NCBI GenBank assembly: GCA_017465095.1 | Contig: JAFTWX010000010.1 | Span: 1-44,219, forward strand | Reading direction: 5' to 3' | Length of the DNA stretch: 44,219 bases | Source: Lachnospiraceae bacterium | Lineage (GTDB): Bacteria > Bacillota > Clostridia > Lachnospirales > Lachnospiraceae | Shown here: positions 36,608 to 44,135 of the stretch, in pieces | Numbering within the stretch: the stretch's first letter is position 1 | Layout: each line of letters starts with the position of its first letter | Notes under the pieces: model-generated | What the model was told of the DNA's origin: nothing | Databases searched by the model: none | Seen by the model: the letters and a program-made list of their open reading frames with translations, nothing else | Translations under genes and position numbers: made by a program

Positions 36608-37110
36608 TTTACTGTCTCCTCAATTTCTGTCATAATTTCATCAAAAGTTTTTCCGTCCACATCAATGACAAATTCCGCCGCCGACTCATAAATCGGACCG
36701 CGCTCTTTCAGCATCGCACATATCTTACCCTGCGGGTCCTCACACTGTAATAGCGGACGGGTTGTATCGTCTTTCAGCCTTTCATAAATGGTCTCCGGCT
36801 TTGCACGCAGATAAACCGCTTTGCCGAGTTTACGCACAAGCGTCCGATTTTCCTCCCTGAGCACCAGTCCTCCGCCGACCGCAATCACATAGTCCTGTTT
36901 GTTTTCAAACAGTTTTTTCAGGCACTCTGTTTCCATTTCGCGAAACGCCGCCTCGCCCTTTGTCTCGAAAATCTGACTTATCGTCGTCATCTGCTCTTTC
37001 TCAATCAGCTTATCCGTATCCACATACGGCATTTTTAAGCGGTAAGACAAACGTATTCCGACCGTACTCTTTCCGCATCCCATATATCCGATCAAAATAA
37101 TATTACTCAT
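36604..37110 (-). CDS. aroK: Shikimate kinase
   Basis: A 168-residue P-loop kinase converting shikimate to shikimate 3-phosphate. Walker A is GYMGCGKST (residues 8-16). The shikimate-binding Asp is in VDTDKLIEKE, and AVGGGLVLRE corresponds to the family GGG motif. The lid Arg is in DDTTRPLL. It overlaps aroE by 8 bases and aroQ by 4, forming one tight shikimate operon. The ribosome site is weak (GGGA within aroE), consistent with coupling. Confidence 0.95.
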   Translation of the reverse strand: MSNIILIGYMGCGKSTVGIRLSYRLKMPYVDTDKLIEKEQMTTISQIFETKGEAAFREMETECLKKLFENKQDYVIAVGGGLVLREENRTLVRKLGKAVYLRAKPETIYERLKDDTTRPLLQCEDPQGKICAMLKERGPIYESAAEFVIDVDGKTFDEIMTEIEETVK

Positions 37111-37975
37111 AAATTCCCATTTCTTCTTTCATCATTTGTAAAATACTGTCTGCCTGCGTTTCCGATACAGTGCAGTCATTCCACAGCTCGTAGGCGATAA
37201 TTCCCTGATACAGAAGCATTTTCAGTCCGTTCATTGTTTTTCCGCCGTGGGCCTTCACATGTTTCATGAACTGTGTCTCGTACGGACGGTAAATCAGGTC
37301 CACTCCCGTATGTATCTTATCATAAACCGGACCGTCTGCCAGAACTACATCCGACACATTCGGATGAAGCCCCACGCTGGTACACTGGATTGCCAAAAAC
37401 GAAGTTTCGGTAAGCTCTTCCATCTCTTCATATTTTAGCGCAACAAGCGATGCACCTTCAACCTGTTCTCCGATTTCCGCCGCAATCTCTTCTGCCTTCT
37501 GCAGCGTGCGATTACAGATATATATTTTTTTTGCCCCCTCTGCAGCACACAGATAAGCCACCGCTCTGGCTGCTCCTCCGGCTCCCAGCAAAAGGACATT
37601 TTCATCCTTTATGCGAATTCCCTCTGTCTTCATAGCCCGTAAAAGCCCTGACATATCCGTGTTGTATCCTTTATACCCGTCCTTTTGATATACGAGCGTA
37701 TTGACCGCTCCGATTTTCTCCGCCAGGGAATCGATCGCACACAAATGCGGAATCACGGCACTTTTATGGGGAACCGTAACATTCATTCCCCGAATATGCA
37801 AAGCATGTCCACCCTTCACTGCATCTTCCAGTGCTTCGTTTTCCACCAAAAAAGGAACGTAGACAAGATTGTCTCCCAGCATTTTGGCCAGATTATTATG
37901 TATTACCGGCGACAGAGTATGCTCCACCGGATTCCCAATCAGTCCGCAGGTTGTTGTTTTTCCGTTAATTTTCAT
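37103..37975 (-). CDS. aroE: Shikimate dehydrogenase
   Basis: A 290-residue NADP-dependent enzyme reducing 3-dehydroshikimate to shikimate. The N-terminal substrate domain has GLIGNPVEHTLSPVIHN and the catalytic Lys in MNVTVPHKSAV (near residue 68). The Rossmann motif is LLGAGGAARAVAYLC. The C-terminal segment GLKMLLYQGIIAYELW is conserved. ATG at 37975 has AGAGG 8 bases upstream; an earlier start would add 8 residues inside yqeG. It follows yqeG after 4 bases and overlaps aroK by 8. Confidence 0.94.
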   Translation of the reverse strand: MKINGKTTTCGLIGNPVEHTLSPVIHNNLAKMLGDNLVYVPFLVENEALEDAVKGGHALHIRGMNVTVPHKSAVIPHLCAIDSLAEKIGAVNTLVYQKDGYKGYNTDMSGLLRAMKTEGIRIKDENVLLLGAGGAARAVAYLCAAEGAKKIYICNRTLQKAEEIAAEIGEQVEGASLVALKYEEMEELTETSFLAIQCTSVGLHPNVSDVVLADGPVYDKIHTGVDLIYRPYETQFMKHVKAHGGKTMNGLKMLLYQGIIAYELWNDCTVSETQADSILQMMKEEMGIYE

Positions 37976-37979
37976 GGTT

Positions 37980-38477
37980 TTAACCTCTTGCCTTCTCATA
38001 AAAATGCAAAATGATTTTTTCCAGATAGCGTTTCAACACAATCTGTATCTCTTCCTTCTTATCAATCGGCTTGACAAGTATGGAATATATCCCCGCTCTG
38101 TTTGCGCCCCAAACATCGGTAAAAAGCTGATCGCCCACAAAAAGTGTATTCTTTTCGGAACTCCCCATCATGACCATAGCTGCGTGATAATTCTTTATCC
38201 CCGGTTTTCCTGCCTTATAAATATATTTTACATGTACCGCATCGTTGAACATTTTGACACGCGGCTCTTTATTGTTGGACAGCAGCATAATTTCATATCC
38301 GAGCGCCTTCAACTTTTCAATGAGCGCTATGCTTCTCTCATCCGCCGGTGCCCCGTGCTCCACCAAGGTATTATCAATATCAAAAATAACTGCCCGGTAA
38401 CCTTCTTTTCGAAATTTATCAAAATCAATTTCATAAGTGGATTCCATATACTCTTTCGGATAAAATCGTTCTAACAT
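37980..38477 (-). CDS. YqeG-family HAD phosphatase
   Basis: A 165-residue HAD-superfamily class IIIA phosphatase. Motif I is VIFDIDNTLVEHG (Asp near 33 and 35), motif II LLSNN, motif III includes Lys in KAGKPGIKNY, and motif IV is FVGDQLFTDVWGAN. YqeG proteins are conserved in Bacillota; a phosphatidylglycerophosphate phosphatase-like role is known only for relatives, so the substrate is open. AAGGAG lies 5 bases before the ATG. It sits directly upstream of aroE in the same direction. Confidence 0.9.
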   Translation of the reverse strand: MLERFYPKEYMESTYEIDFDKFRKEGYRAVIFDIDNTLVEHGAPADERSIALIEKLKALGYEIMLLSNNKEPRVKMFNDAVHVKYIYKAGKPGIKNYHAAMVMMGSSEKNTLFVGDQLFTDVWGANRAGIYSILVKPIDKKEEIQIVLKRYLEKIILHFYEKARG

Positions 38478-38504
38478 GTCTTCTCCTTATGTCTTTTCCC
38501 CAAA

Positions 38505-38527
38505 AAAGGCACCTCAAAGGTGCCTTT
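38505..38527 (-). terminator. Terminator of the 135-residue unknown gene
   Basis: AAAGGCACCT/AGGTGCCTTT (10 bp) with a 3-base loop and TTTTTTGG on the minus strand, 3 bases beyond the stop. Confidence 0.9.
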
Positions 38528-38530
38528 CAA

Positions 38531-38938
38531 CTATTTCTGCACTACCATACCGTCCGGTGTCGTTGCAACAACCGGGGTTTCAAACACTTTCGGTCCCACA
38601 AAGTACTGATACTGCTCCAAAACTTTATCTTTCTGCATATCGGAAATAGCACTCATCATGTCTAAATTTTCCAAACTCGCATCTTTCCCGATATAGCCGT
38701 AAGTTTCATTTTTGTTAAACGTTAAGGAAATATCCTCAAGATCCGCCATGCGCGGCGCCTGACTGTGAGGCTGGGATGTATATTCCTGCATAGCCGGCGT
38801 ACCGGTCAACGCTTTCTGCTCCTGTGCATCCGCTTCCAAATTCTGTTTCTTTACATCTTCCACGGAAACTGACGGAATTTCAGGCAATCTGTACTGGTTA
38901 TAAAAACCGCCGTACATACCGATTCTATCAATTGACAT
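38531..38938 (-). CDS. 135-residue protein of unknown function
   Basis: I do not recognise this gene. It codes for a soluble-looking acidic protein without signal or membrane segment. The N-terminus is Tyr/Gly-rich (IGMYGGFYNQYRLPEIP). A Gln-rich middle follows. The second half has DLEDISLTFNKNETYGYIG, then a helical ...DMQKDKVLEQYQYFVG, and a Val/Thr/Pro C-terminus. AGGAGG lies 8 bases before the ATG and a strong terminator follows, so it is a genuine, separately ended gene. The extended ends resemble small export or appendage-related proteins, but that is only an impression. It lies between nrdR and yqeG. Confidence 0.7.
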   Translation of the reverse strand: MSIDRIGMYGGFYNQYRLPEIPSVSVEDVKKQNLEADAQEQKALTGTPAMQEYTSQPHSQAPRMADLEDISLTFNKNETYGYIGKDASLENLDMMSAISDMQKDKVLEQYQYFVGPKVFETPVVATTPDGMVVQK

Positions 38939-39010
38939 ACATCACACCTCCTTTTCCTCTCTGTTTATATATCGGCAAAACTGCCGGCATCATTAGCGTT
39001 TTCGGCAATT

Positions 39011-39463
39011 CTACTTGTTTAATACACTCTTTAACTCATCCATGAAGGTATTGATGTCCTTGAATTCACGGTAAACCGATGCAAAACGCACATAAGCAAC
39101 CGCCTCCAGATTTTTCAATTTATCCATGACAAGCTCTCCGATTACACTGCTCGAAATCTCCTTTTCCTCCCGATTGAAGATTTCTGTCTCAACCTCATCC
39201 ACAAGCTGATTGATTTGATTGGCACTGATCGGTCTCTTATGACATGCCCGCAAAACACCGGCTTCGATCTTGGAACGATCGTAGGTCTCTCGATTATTGT
39301 CTTTTTTAATCACAATAAGCGGGATTGTCTCCACTTTCTCATATGTAGTAAAACGCTTTGCACACTCATCGCACACACGTCTTCTTCGAATGGAATTATT
39401 CTCATCCGCAGGTCTTGAATCAATTACTCTCGTGTTTTCATGTCCACAAAATGGGCACTTCAT
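39011..39463 (-). CDS. nrdR: Ribonucleotide reductase gene repressor
   Basis: A 150-residue NrdR. The zinc ribbon has Cys3, Cys6, Cys31 and Cys34 with the NrdR pattern RVIDSRP. Residues about 45-140 are the ATP-cone domain, which senses ATP/dATP. NrdR binds paired NrdR boxes before ribonucleotide reductase genes; none of those targets is in the window. ATG at 39463 is used because GAGGTG precedes it by 6 bases; an earlier start would add 6 residues. A consensus promoter lies upstream. Confidence 0.95.
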   Translation of the reverse strand: MKCPFCGHENTRVIDSRPADENNSIRRRRVCDECAKRFTTYEKVETIPLIVIKKDNNRETYDRSKIEAGVLRACHKRPISANQINQLVDEVETEIFNREEKEISSSVIGELVMDKLKNLEAVAYVRFASVYREFKDINTFMDELKSVLNK

Positions 39464-39510
39464 AAATTTCACCTCATCCAAATGTACTTATGTTAACAAC
39501 ATCTTATTCA

Positions 39511-39539
39511 AGTATAACGGATTACAATAATTATGTCAA
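39511..39539 (-). promoter_or_regulatory. Promoter of nrdR
   Basis: On the minus strand a perfect TTGACA (39534-39539), 17 bases, TATACT (39511-39516), about 48 bases before the start. It begins right after the YlmC-like gene stop. Confidence 0.85.
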
Positions 39540-39541
39540 CT

Positions 39542-39769
39542 TCAAACTTCGACAAGTATAATATCCGGGCCAATTTGCTTGATTTTTTGAAAAGGAATGC
39601 ATATCTCCTCCCCGATGCCGAAAAAACCTTTCAAACCGCAACGTTCCCGCACTATAATCTGGCATATACATCCGCTGCAGGAATCAAACTCCAAATTGTA
39701 TACCGTCCCCAGCTTCCGGCAATCCCGGATACTGATTACTTCCTTTTGGCAAAAATCATCAAGATACAT
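39542..39769 (-). CDS. YlmC/YmxH-family sporulation-linked protein
   Basis: A 75-residue PRC-barrel protein of the YlmC/YmxH family. The typical order is visible: EVISIRDCRKLGTVYNLEFDSCSG followed by a loop and the hydrophobic strand ICIPFQKIKQIGPDIILVEV. Family members are small cytoplasmic proteins conserved in spore formers; their molecular role is unclear. The start is ATG at 39769, with only a weak GGTGGG upstream. It stands between xerD and nrdR, with its end next to the nrdR promoter. Confidence 0.8.
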   Translation of the reverse strand: MYLDDFCQKEVISIRDCRKLGTVYNLEFDSCSGCICQIIVRERCGLKGFFGIGEEICIPFQKIKQIGPDIILVEV

Positions 39770-39831
39770 AACACGCCCACCATCTTCTTTATTACCATAC
39801 TATGTTCCTTGCCCGATTTGTTGCAAAAAAA

Positions 39832-39852
39832 GCCCCACAGGCGCAATACTTT
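39832..39852 (-). terminator. Weak terminator candidate of the xerD-like gene
   Basis: A short GCGCC/GGGGC hairpin with one mismatch and a T7 run on the minus strand, about 50 bases after the recombinase stop. A perfect palindrome GTCCTGCAGGAC (about 39869-39880) stands between the two. The function of the palindrome is unknown. Confidence 0.4.
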
Positions 39853-39900
39853 TCTCAAAGCAATCGTCCTGCAGGACCCTTTACATTCTTATATAATTCC

Positions 39901-40785
39901 CTATCCGCGCGGATGTGCTTTCGCATACACCTCACGAATCCGGCTGTGATTCATATTTGCATAAATCTGTGTCGTTGAAATATCGGAATGGCCGAGCATT
40001 TCCTGTACACTCTTAAGATCCGCTCCGTTCTCCACCAAATGTGCTGCAAAGGAATGGCGCAATGTGTGCGGTGTAATATCTGCCGTAATACCGGCCTTCT
40101 TTGCATAGAATTTAATCAGTTTCCAAAATCCCTGTCGGCTCATCGGTTTCCCGGAGCAATTCGCAAACAACACATCCGAAGACTTGTCCTCCACCATCGC
40201 ATCCCTCGTTCCGTCCATATAACGCGCAAGCGCCGCTTTTGCTTTGTTTCCGAAAGGAATCATTCTTTCTTTATGGGCATCCTTACACATGATAAAACTC
40301 ATGGAAAGGTTTACGTCCGCAATCTTTAACGTAATCAGCTCGGTAACCCGGATCCCTGTCGCATACAGAAGCTCCAGCATAGCTTTGTCACGGATTTCCT
40401 TTGGTGAATCTCCGTCAGCCTGCTCCAAAAGAGCTGCAACTTCATCCATCGAGAGTATCTCCGGAACCTTCTTTTCAATCTTAGGCGCTTTCAAGTCAAG
40501 ACTGACATCTGTCGAAATCTTGCCCTGTCCGAGCAAATACTGAAAAAACGCCTTGATGGATGCAATGTTTCTGGATACCGTAGCTGCTGCAAAATTCTGA
40601 GCCTCCAGATCTTTGATATAATCCTTCAGATCTTCCGCCTTTACAGAAGCAACACTCTTAACCCCTCTCTGATCCATAAAATGACATACTTTGGCCAGAT
40701 CTCTCTTATATGACAATTCCGTGTTGTTCGAAGTTTTCTTAACATTATGTAAATATGAAATAAACTCCTGTACTTCCTTTTCCAT
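39901..40785 (-). CDS. xerD: Tyrosine recombinase, XerD-like
   Basis: A 294-residue site-specific recombinase, the length of XerC/XerD. The N-terminal SAM-like domain (residues 1-90) binds DNA. The catalytic residues are all in place: Arg146 (ATGIRVTEL), Lys172 (hairpin), His240 and Arg243 (PHTLRHSFAAHL), His266 (LGHSDISTT) and Tyr275. The protein resolves chromosome dimers at dif or acts in other integrase roles. The context is housekeeping, with no att-like repeats nearby, which favours XerD over a phage integrase; calling it D rather than C is uncertain. ATG at 40785 has AAGGG 10 bases upstream. Confidence 0.85.
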   Translation of the reverse strand: MEKEVQEFISYLHNVKKTSNNTELSYKRDLAKVCHFMDQRGVKSVASVKAEDLKDYIKDLEAQNFAAATVSRNIASIKAFFQYLLGQGKISTDVSLDLKAPKIEKKVPEILSMDEVAALLEQADGDSPKEIRDKAMLELLYATGIRVTELITLKIADVNLSMSFIMCKDAHKERMIPFGNKAKAALARYMDGTRDAMVEDKSSDVLFANCSGKPMSRQGFWKLIKFYAKKAGITADITPHTLRHSFAAHLVENGADLKSVQEMLGHSDISTTQIYANMNHSRIREVYAKAHPRG

Positions 40786-40978
40786 AAAAATGAAACCCTT
40801 CCTCATTGCGTAGTTATGTCATCTAAACAGACGTCTGAAATTTATTATACGTGCAAACCAAAATAAAATCAAATACTATTTTCCCTGCCAAAAACGCTTT
40901 TTTACCGTTTTTTCAGCCAAAATCGCAACATGTGGATTCCCTTATTTTTACGTGCCACTACATCTTGTAATTATTTTT

Positions 40979-41560
40979 TTAAAAAATTTTTAAAAAAAAA
41001 TTCAGCACCTTTGGATTGACATAACACTCCAACAGGATTCCTATTATTGTAACCCCCGTCAAACAAAAGAATTGTATAAAACCATGCCTTATACTATGAC
41101 CTGCTCTGTTTCGAAATCCCCCTCTCGGAAAGAGCCCCTCATTCCATCCGGCAAGCAAATATACCCACGAAAAAAATACCGGAACATAGACAATATCCTG
41201 GGGCAGCACCAGTCCCAAAAACAGCAGAACCCCTTCGAATCCATATCGCATAACCAAAACAGACAACATACTTCCCATACTGCAACCGAACACCATCAAA
41301 AAACCAAACAGCAGAATTTTACCGGGCAACGCAAGCGCAACCGCAAAAAGCAAAAACAGGATTCCCAATCGTTTTTTCAGCAAATACCAAAAATATTCTT
41401 CATAAGCAATATCCATATATTTCACCTGCATAAGATTTTGCAGACTCAAAAAATCCGTCCCTCCAGCCCCCTCATCCCCCACAAAATAAATATACAAAAC
41501 CCCGATTAGAAATCCGGAGAGAAAAAAAATCAACTGTCTGTGCTCTTCCTTCGATCTCAT
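40979..41560 (-). CDS. Stage II sporulation protein M-like membrane protein
   Basis: A 193-residue membrane protein with about five hydrophobic helices. The pattern and the C-terminal VNPKVLNFFLKIF fit the SpoIIM family. SpoIIM works with SpoIID and SpoIIP during engulfment; similar proteins also occur outside spore formers. ATG at 41560 is used because AAGGA sits 9 bases upstream, while the earlier in-frame ATG at 41599 has no ribosome site. It lies between the NUDIX gene and xerD, in the order also seen around spoIIM in Bacillota. I keep the name general because the homology is by pattern only. Confidence 0.75.
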   Translation of the reverse strand: MRSKEEHRQLIFFLSGFLIGVLYIYFVGDEGAGGTDFLSLQNLMQVKYMDIAYEEYFWYLLKKRLGILFLLFAVALALPGKILLFGFLMVFGCSMGSMLSVLVMRYGFEGVLLFLGLVLPQDIVYVPVFFSWVYLLAGWNEGLFPRGGFRNRAGHSIRHGFIQFFCLTGVTIIGILLECYVNPKVLNFFLKIF

Positions 41561-41634
41561 ATATGTCTGTCCTTTCCGGCTTTTGTTATCTTCCTGCATT
41601 GTTACTTGTTCAATATATGCACGGGCATAAAAAA

Positions 41635-41667
41635 ATAGAAACAGAAGTTGTCCTCTTCTGTTTCTAT
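41635..41667 (-). terminator. Terminator of the NUDIX gene
   Basis: ATAGAAACAGAAG/CTTCTGTTTCTAT (13 bp) with a 7-base loop and TTTTTTTA on the minus strand, 12 bases after the stop. Confidence 0.9.
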
Positions 41668-41679
41668 CTGTTTCACACT

Positions 41680-42231
41680 TTATTTTGCATATTTCAGCTT
41701 ATATGCCAAAATGGCAGACACCGTTTTTCCGTCCTGCATTTTCCCGGAATATATCATATCCAAAAGCTCATCCAACTCATATGCCTTTACATTGATATAC
41801 TCATCTTCATCCAGATTTTGATGTGTTTTTTTCAGATTTTTGGCTACATACACTTCAATCTGTTCGTTGCAAAATGCCACCGTAGTCTTTAAAGAAATCA
41901 AAAACTCAAAATCCTCTTCTTCCGCGCGATAACCTGTCTCCTCCTCCAGTTCTCTGTAGGCACAGGCAAGATACGGTTCATCAATGCTGTCCCTGCCTCC
42001 GGCCGGCACCTCCACAGTTTCTCTGTCAAGTGCATTCCGATACTGATGTACCATCAGAATTTTGCCGTCATCACAAACCGGAACCACAGCAGCGGCCCCT
42101 TTATGACCGATAAAATCCCATTTTGCCACATTTCCGTTTGGAATCTGCACGGTATCCTCATATATACTGATAACTGCGCCTTCATGAACAAGTTTGCGGT
42201 CCAAACGCTCAATCTTTTCTACTTTTTCCAT
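41680..42231 (-). CDS. NUDIX hydrolase, ADP-ribose pyrophosphatase type
   Basis: A 183-residue NUDIX protein. The Nudix box is complete and starts at Gly79, with Glu85, Arg93, Glu94, Glu97, Glu98 and Gly100 in the G-x5-E-x7-REUxEExGU spacing. ADP-ribose pyrophosphatases of this length cleave ADP-ribose to AMP and ribose 5-phosphate; the substrate is inferred from size and style. AGAGGA precedes the ATG by 8 bases. It starts one base after the aminotransferase stop, so the two are one transcript, ended by the terminator at 41635-41667. Confidence 0.9.
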   Translation of the reverse strand: MEKVEKIERLDRKLVHEGAVISIYEDTVQIPNGNVAKWDFIGHKGAAAVVPVCDDGKILMVHQYRNALDRETVEVPAGGRDSIDEPYLACAYRELEEETGYRAEEEDFEFLISLKTTVAFCNEQIEVYVAKNLKKTHQNLDEDEYINVKAYELDELLDMIYSGKMQDGKTVSAILAYKLKYAK

Positions 42232-42232
42232 G

Positions 42233-43519
42233 TTACATATCCTCTAACAACTTTTCAACAGACACTAATTTAACACATAAAACAAAAAGATTTGTTGCTT
42301 CCTTCATCTCTTCCGGCGTCGGGAAAGACGGTGCAATACGGATATTGCTGTCCTTCGGATCGTTTTTGTACGGGAAAGTAGCACCTGCCCCCGTCAAAAC
42401 AACACCGGCTTCTTTACACTTAGCCACAATCGCCTTTGCACATCCGTCCATCGCATCAAAGGAAACAAAATATCCGCCTCTCGGCTTTGTCCACTCTCCG
42501 ATTTCAAGTCCCGCAAGTTCTGTTTCCAAAGTATCAAGAACTGCTTCAAATTTAGGACGGAGCAAATCAGCGTGTAACTTCATATGTTTTTTTAAACCAT
42601 CGATATTTTTGAAAAATCTTGAATGTCTGAGCTGATTAATCTTATCATGACCAATGGTCTGGACAGTCATCTGCGCTTCAATAAAATCAATATTCGCCTG
42701 AGACGATGCCACTGCAGACACACCGGAGCCCGGAAAACTGATTTTAGAAGTTGAGGCAAACATATAAACCATATCCGGATTGCCGGCTTTTTCACACTCT
42801 TCCAAAATATTTAATATCTCATCCTGCTCATCTTCATACAGATGATGAATCGCATACGCATTATCCCAATAAATTCTGAAATCCTCCGCTGCCGGCTTAA
42901 GATTTGCAAAACGTTTTACTACCTCATCTGAATAGGAAATACCTGTCGGATTGGAATACTTCGGCACACACCAAATTCCTTTTACCGCCGGATCTTCACT
43001 GACATACTTCTCAACCAAATCCATATCCGGTCCGTCTGCGCCCAGCGGAATGTTAATCATCTCAATACCGAAAAATTCAGTAATGGCAAAATGTCTGTCA
43101 TATCCGGGTACCGGACATAAAAACTTCACCTTATCAAGTTTACACCAAGGCGTCGAACCGTTTACTCCTTTTGTCATGGAACGGGACACCGTATCATACA
43201 TAATATTAAGACTGGAGTTACCGCAGACAACCACATTGTCCTTCTCAACTCCCATCATGTCAGCCATAAGTTTTCTGCACTCTCCGATACCATCCAGATC
43301 TCCGTAGTTACGGGTATCATTTCCGAGCACTGTTCTCATATCCGAAGCACTGTTCACCACATCAAGCATCGGCATCGCAATATCAAGCTGTGAAAACCCC
43401 GGCTTACCTCTCGCCATATTCAGACTGAGTCCTTTTGCTTTCGCATCGGCATATTCTTTATTCAAAGCCCCCTGAAGTTCCAGCAACTCTTCTCTGGTCA
43501 GTTCTTTGTATGATTTCAT
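42233..43519 (-). CDS. Aspartate-type aminotransferase (fold type I, Asp_aminotransf branch)
   Basis: A 428-residue PLP-dependent aminotransferase of the less common bacterial branch often annotated as aspartate aminotransferase. PLP residues visible are Asn190 (YSNPTG), Asp219 (YWDNAYAIHHL) and the Schiff-base Lys259 (FASTSKISFPGSG), which fits fold type I. The C-terminal Arg near PSFPTPEE contacts the substrate carboxylate in the family. The substrate is taken as Asp/2-oxoglutarate by family only. The ATG at 43519 follows AAGGATGGTGGCGG. A promoter and a palindromic site lie upstream, and the NUDIX gene follows. Confidence 0.88.
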   Translation of the reverse strand: MKSYKELTREELLELQGALNKEYADAKAKGLSLNMARGKPGFSQLDIAMPMLDVVNSASDMRTVLGNDTRNYGDLDGIGECRKLMADMMGVEKDNVVVCGNSSLNIMYDTVSRSMTKGVNGSTPWCKLDKVKFLCPVPGYDRHFAITEFFGIEMINIPLGADGPDMDLVEKYVSEDPAVKGIWCVPKYSNPTGISYSDEVVKRFANLKPAAEDFRIYWDNAYAIHHLYEDEQDEILNILEECEKAGNPDMVYMFASTSKISFPGSGVSAVASSQANIDFIEAQMTVQTIGHDKINQLRHSRFFKNIDGLKKHMKLHADLLRPKFEAVLDTLETELAGLEIGEWTKPRGGYFVSFDAMDGCAKAIVAKCKEAGVVLTGAGATFPYKNDPKDSNIRIAPSFPTPEEMKEATNLFVLCVKLVSVEKLLEDM

Positions 43520-43561
43520 TCCGCCACCATCCTTAAAAATAATATCAAACCATCATTGGAT

Positions 43562-43575
43562 AATTGTATACAATT
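43562..43575. promoter_or_regulatory. Palindromic site before the aminotransferase gene
   Basis: AATTGTATACAATT is a perfect 14-bp palindrome placed just downstream of the -10 box, where a repressor would act. TTGTATACAA-type sites are used by GntR-family regulators. No such regulator is in the window. Confidence 0.6.
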
Positions 43576-43588
43576 GTATTCCTTGTCT

Positions 43589-43617
43589 ATTTTACTACAC
43601 TACTGTTGCAATGACAA
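43589..43617 (-). promoter_or_regulatory. Promoter of the aminotransferase-NUDIX operon
   Basis: On the minus strand TTGTCA (43612-43617), 17 bases, TAAAAT (43589-43594). Confidence 0.7.
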
Positions 43618-43642
43618 GTGGTATCTTTTTATCCAAATAAAA

Positions 43643-43674
43643 ATCACCAAAACTTTAAAGAAAGTGTTGGTGAT
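43643..43674 (-). terminator. Terminator of the 36-residue peptide operon
   Basis: ATCACCAA/TTGGTGAT arms with further inner pairing (ACTTT with AAAGT) and a TTTTTA tail on the minus strand, about 20 bases past the peptide gene. Confidence 0.8.
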
Positions 43675-43694
43675 CTCAATTACTCTTTTCTTTT

Positions 43695-43805
43695 TTAATC
43701 TTCGACATCTTCACTTGCTGCTACAGCCGCTGTAACGGAAGATACTACTGCAACGATAACAGCAATGATAATAACAAGCAAACCACCGCCTAATATAACA
43801 AACAT
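43695..43805 (-). CDS. 36-residue hydrophobic peptide
   Basis: A short gene for a 36-residue peptide: a Gly-rich hydrophobic helix (MFVILGGGLLVIIIAVIVAVV...) and a short acidic tail (SEDVED). GGAGG lies 10 bases before the ATG at 43805 and a terminator follows, so it looks expressed. It starts 5 bases after the 96-residue gene stop and is co-transcribed with it. The form could be a membrane tether, a small regulator of a membrane protein, or a toxin-like peptide; nothing in the sequence decides. Confidence 0.65.
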   Translation of the reverse strand: MFVILGGGLLVIIIAVIVAVVSSVTAAVAASEDVED

Positions 43806-43810
43806 CTTCT

Positions 43811-44101
43811 TCACTCCTCCATTTTTTTATATCTCTGCCAAATCTTATCCGGACCGCAAACATGTTTTGTTCCGTCACCGTCTAAAATGACAAAATCACC
43901 ATTCTTAATAAACGTGCAGCCGCGCCGATTCTTCACATACGGACACAACATCTGTCCGTCCTTTTCAACGATAACCAGATTCTCAATGTCAGCAAATCCG
44001 TTTGTGACTACTTTTTCATACAGTGCATATCCGTCTTCCAGATTTTTACCATTTTCGTATTCATAAACGTCCGCTTCTATTGCCGTCCTCAGACACTTCA
44101 T
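43811..44101 (-). CDS. 96-residue protein of unknown function
   Basis: I do not recognise a named family. The protein is soluble and has four Cys, of which three (Cys53, Cys61, Cys81) fall in the second half around CPYVKNRRGC. The second half (NGDFVILDGDGTKHVCGPDKIWQRYKK) looks like a small beta barrel of the kind seen in phage-type PGDYG proteins, with a hydrophobic strand and a C-terminal Trp/Tyr. GGAGG lies 8 bases before the ATG. It is the first gene of an operon with the 36-residue peptide. A phage origin is possible but not shown. Confidence 0.6.
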   Translation of the reverse strand: MKCLRTAIEADVYEYENGKNLEDGYALYEKVVTNGFADIENLVIVEKDGQMLCPYVKNRRGCTFIKNGDFVILDGDGTKHVCGPDKIWQRYKKMEE

Positions 44102-44126
44102 AAGCTACACCTCCGCTCTTTTTTTC

Positions 44127-44135
44127 AGTATAACA
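44127..44135 (-). promoter_or_regulatory. Extended -10 promoter of the 96-residue gene
   Basis: TGTTATACT on the minus strand, an extended -10 (TGn before TATACT), about 25 bases before the start codon. No convincing -35 hexamer is seen. Confidence 0.6.

Noticed and set aside
39901..40785. Phage or transposon integrase
   Set aside because: Length and N-terminal domain fit the housekeeping XerC/XerD type, neighbours are core genes and no mobile-element genes are nearby.
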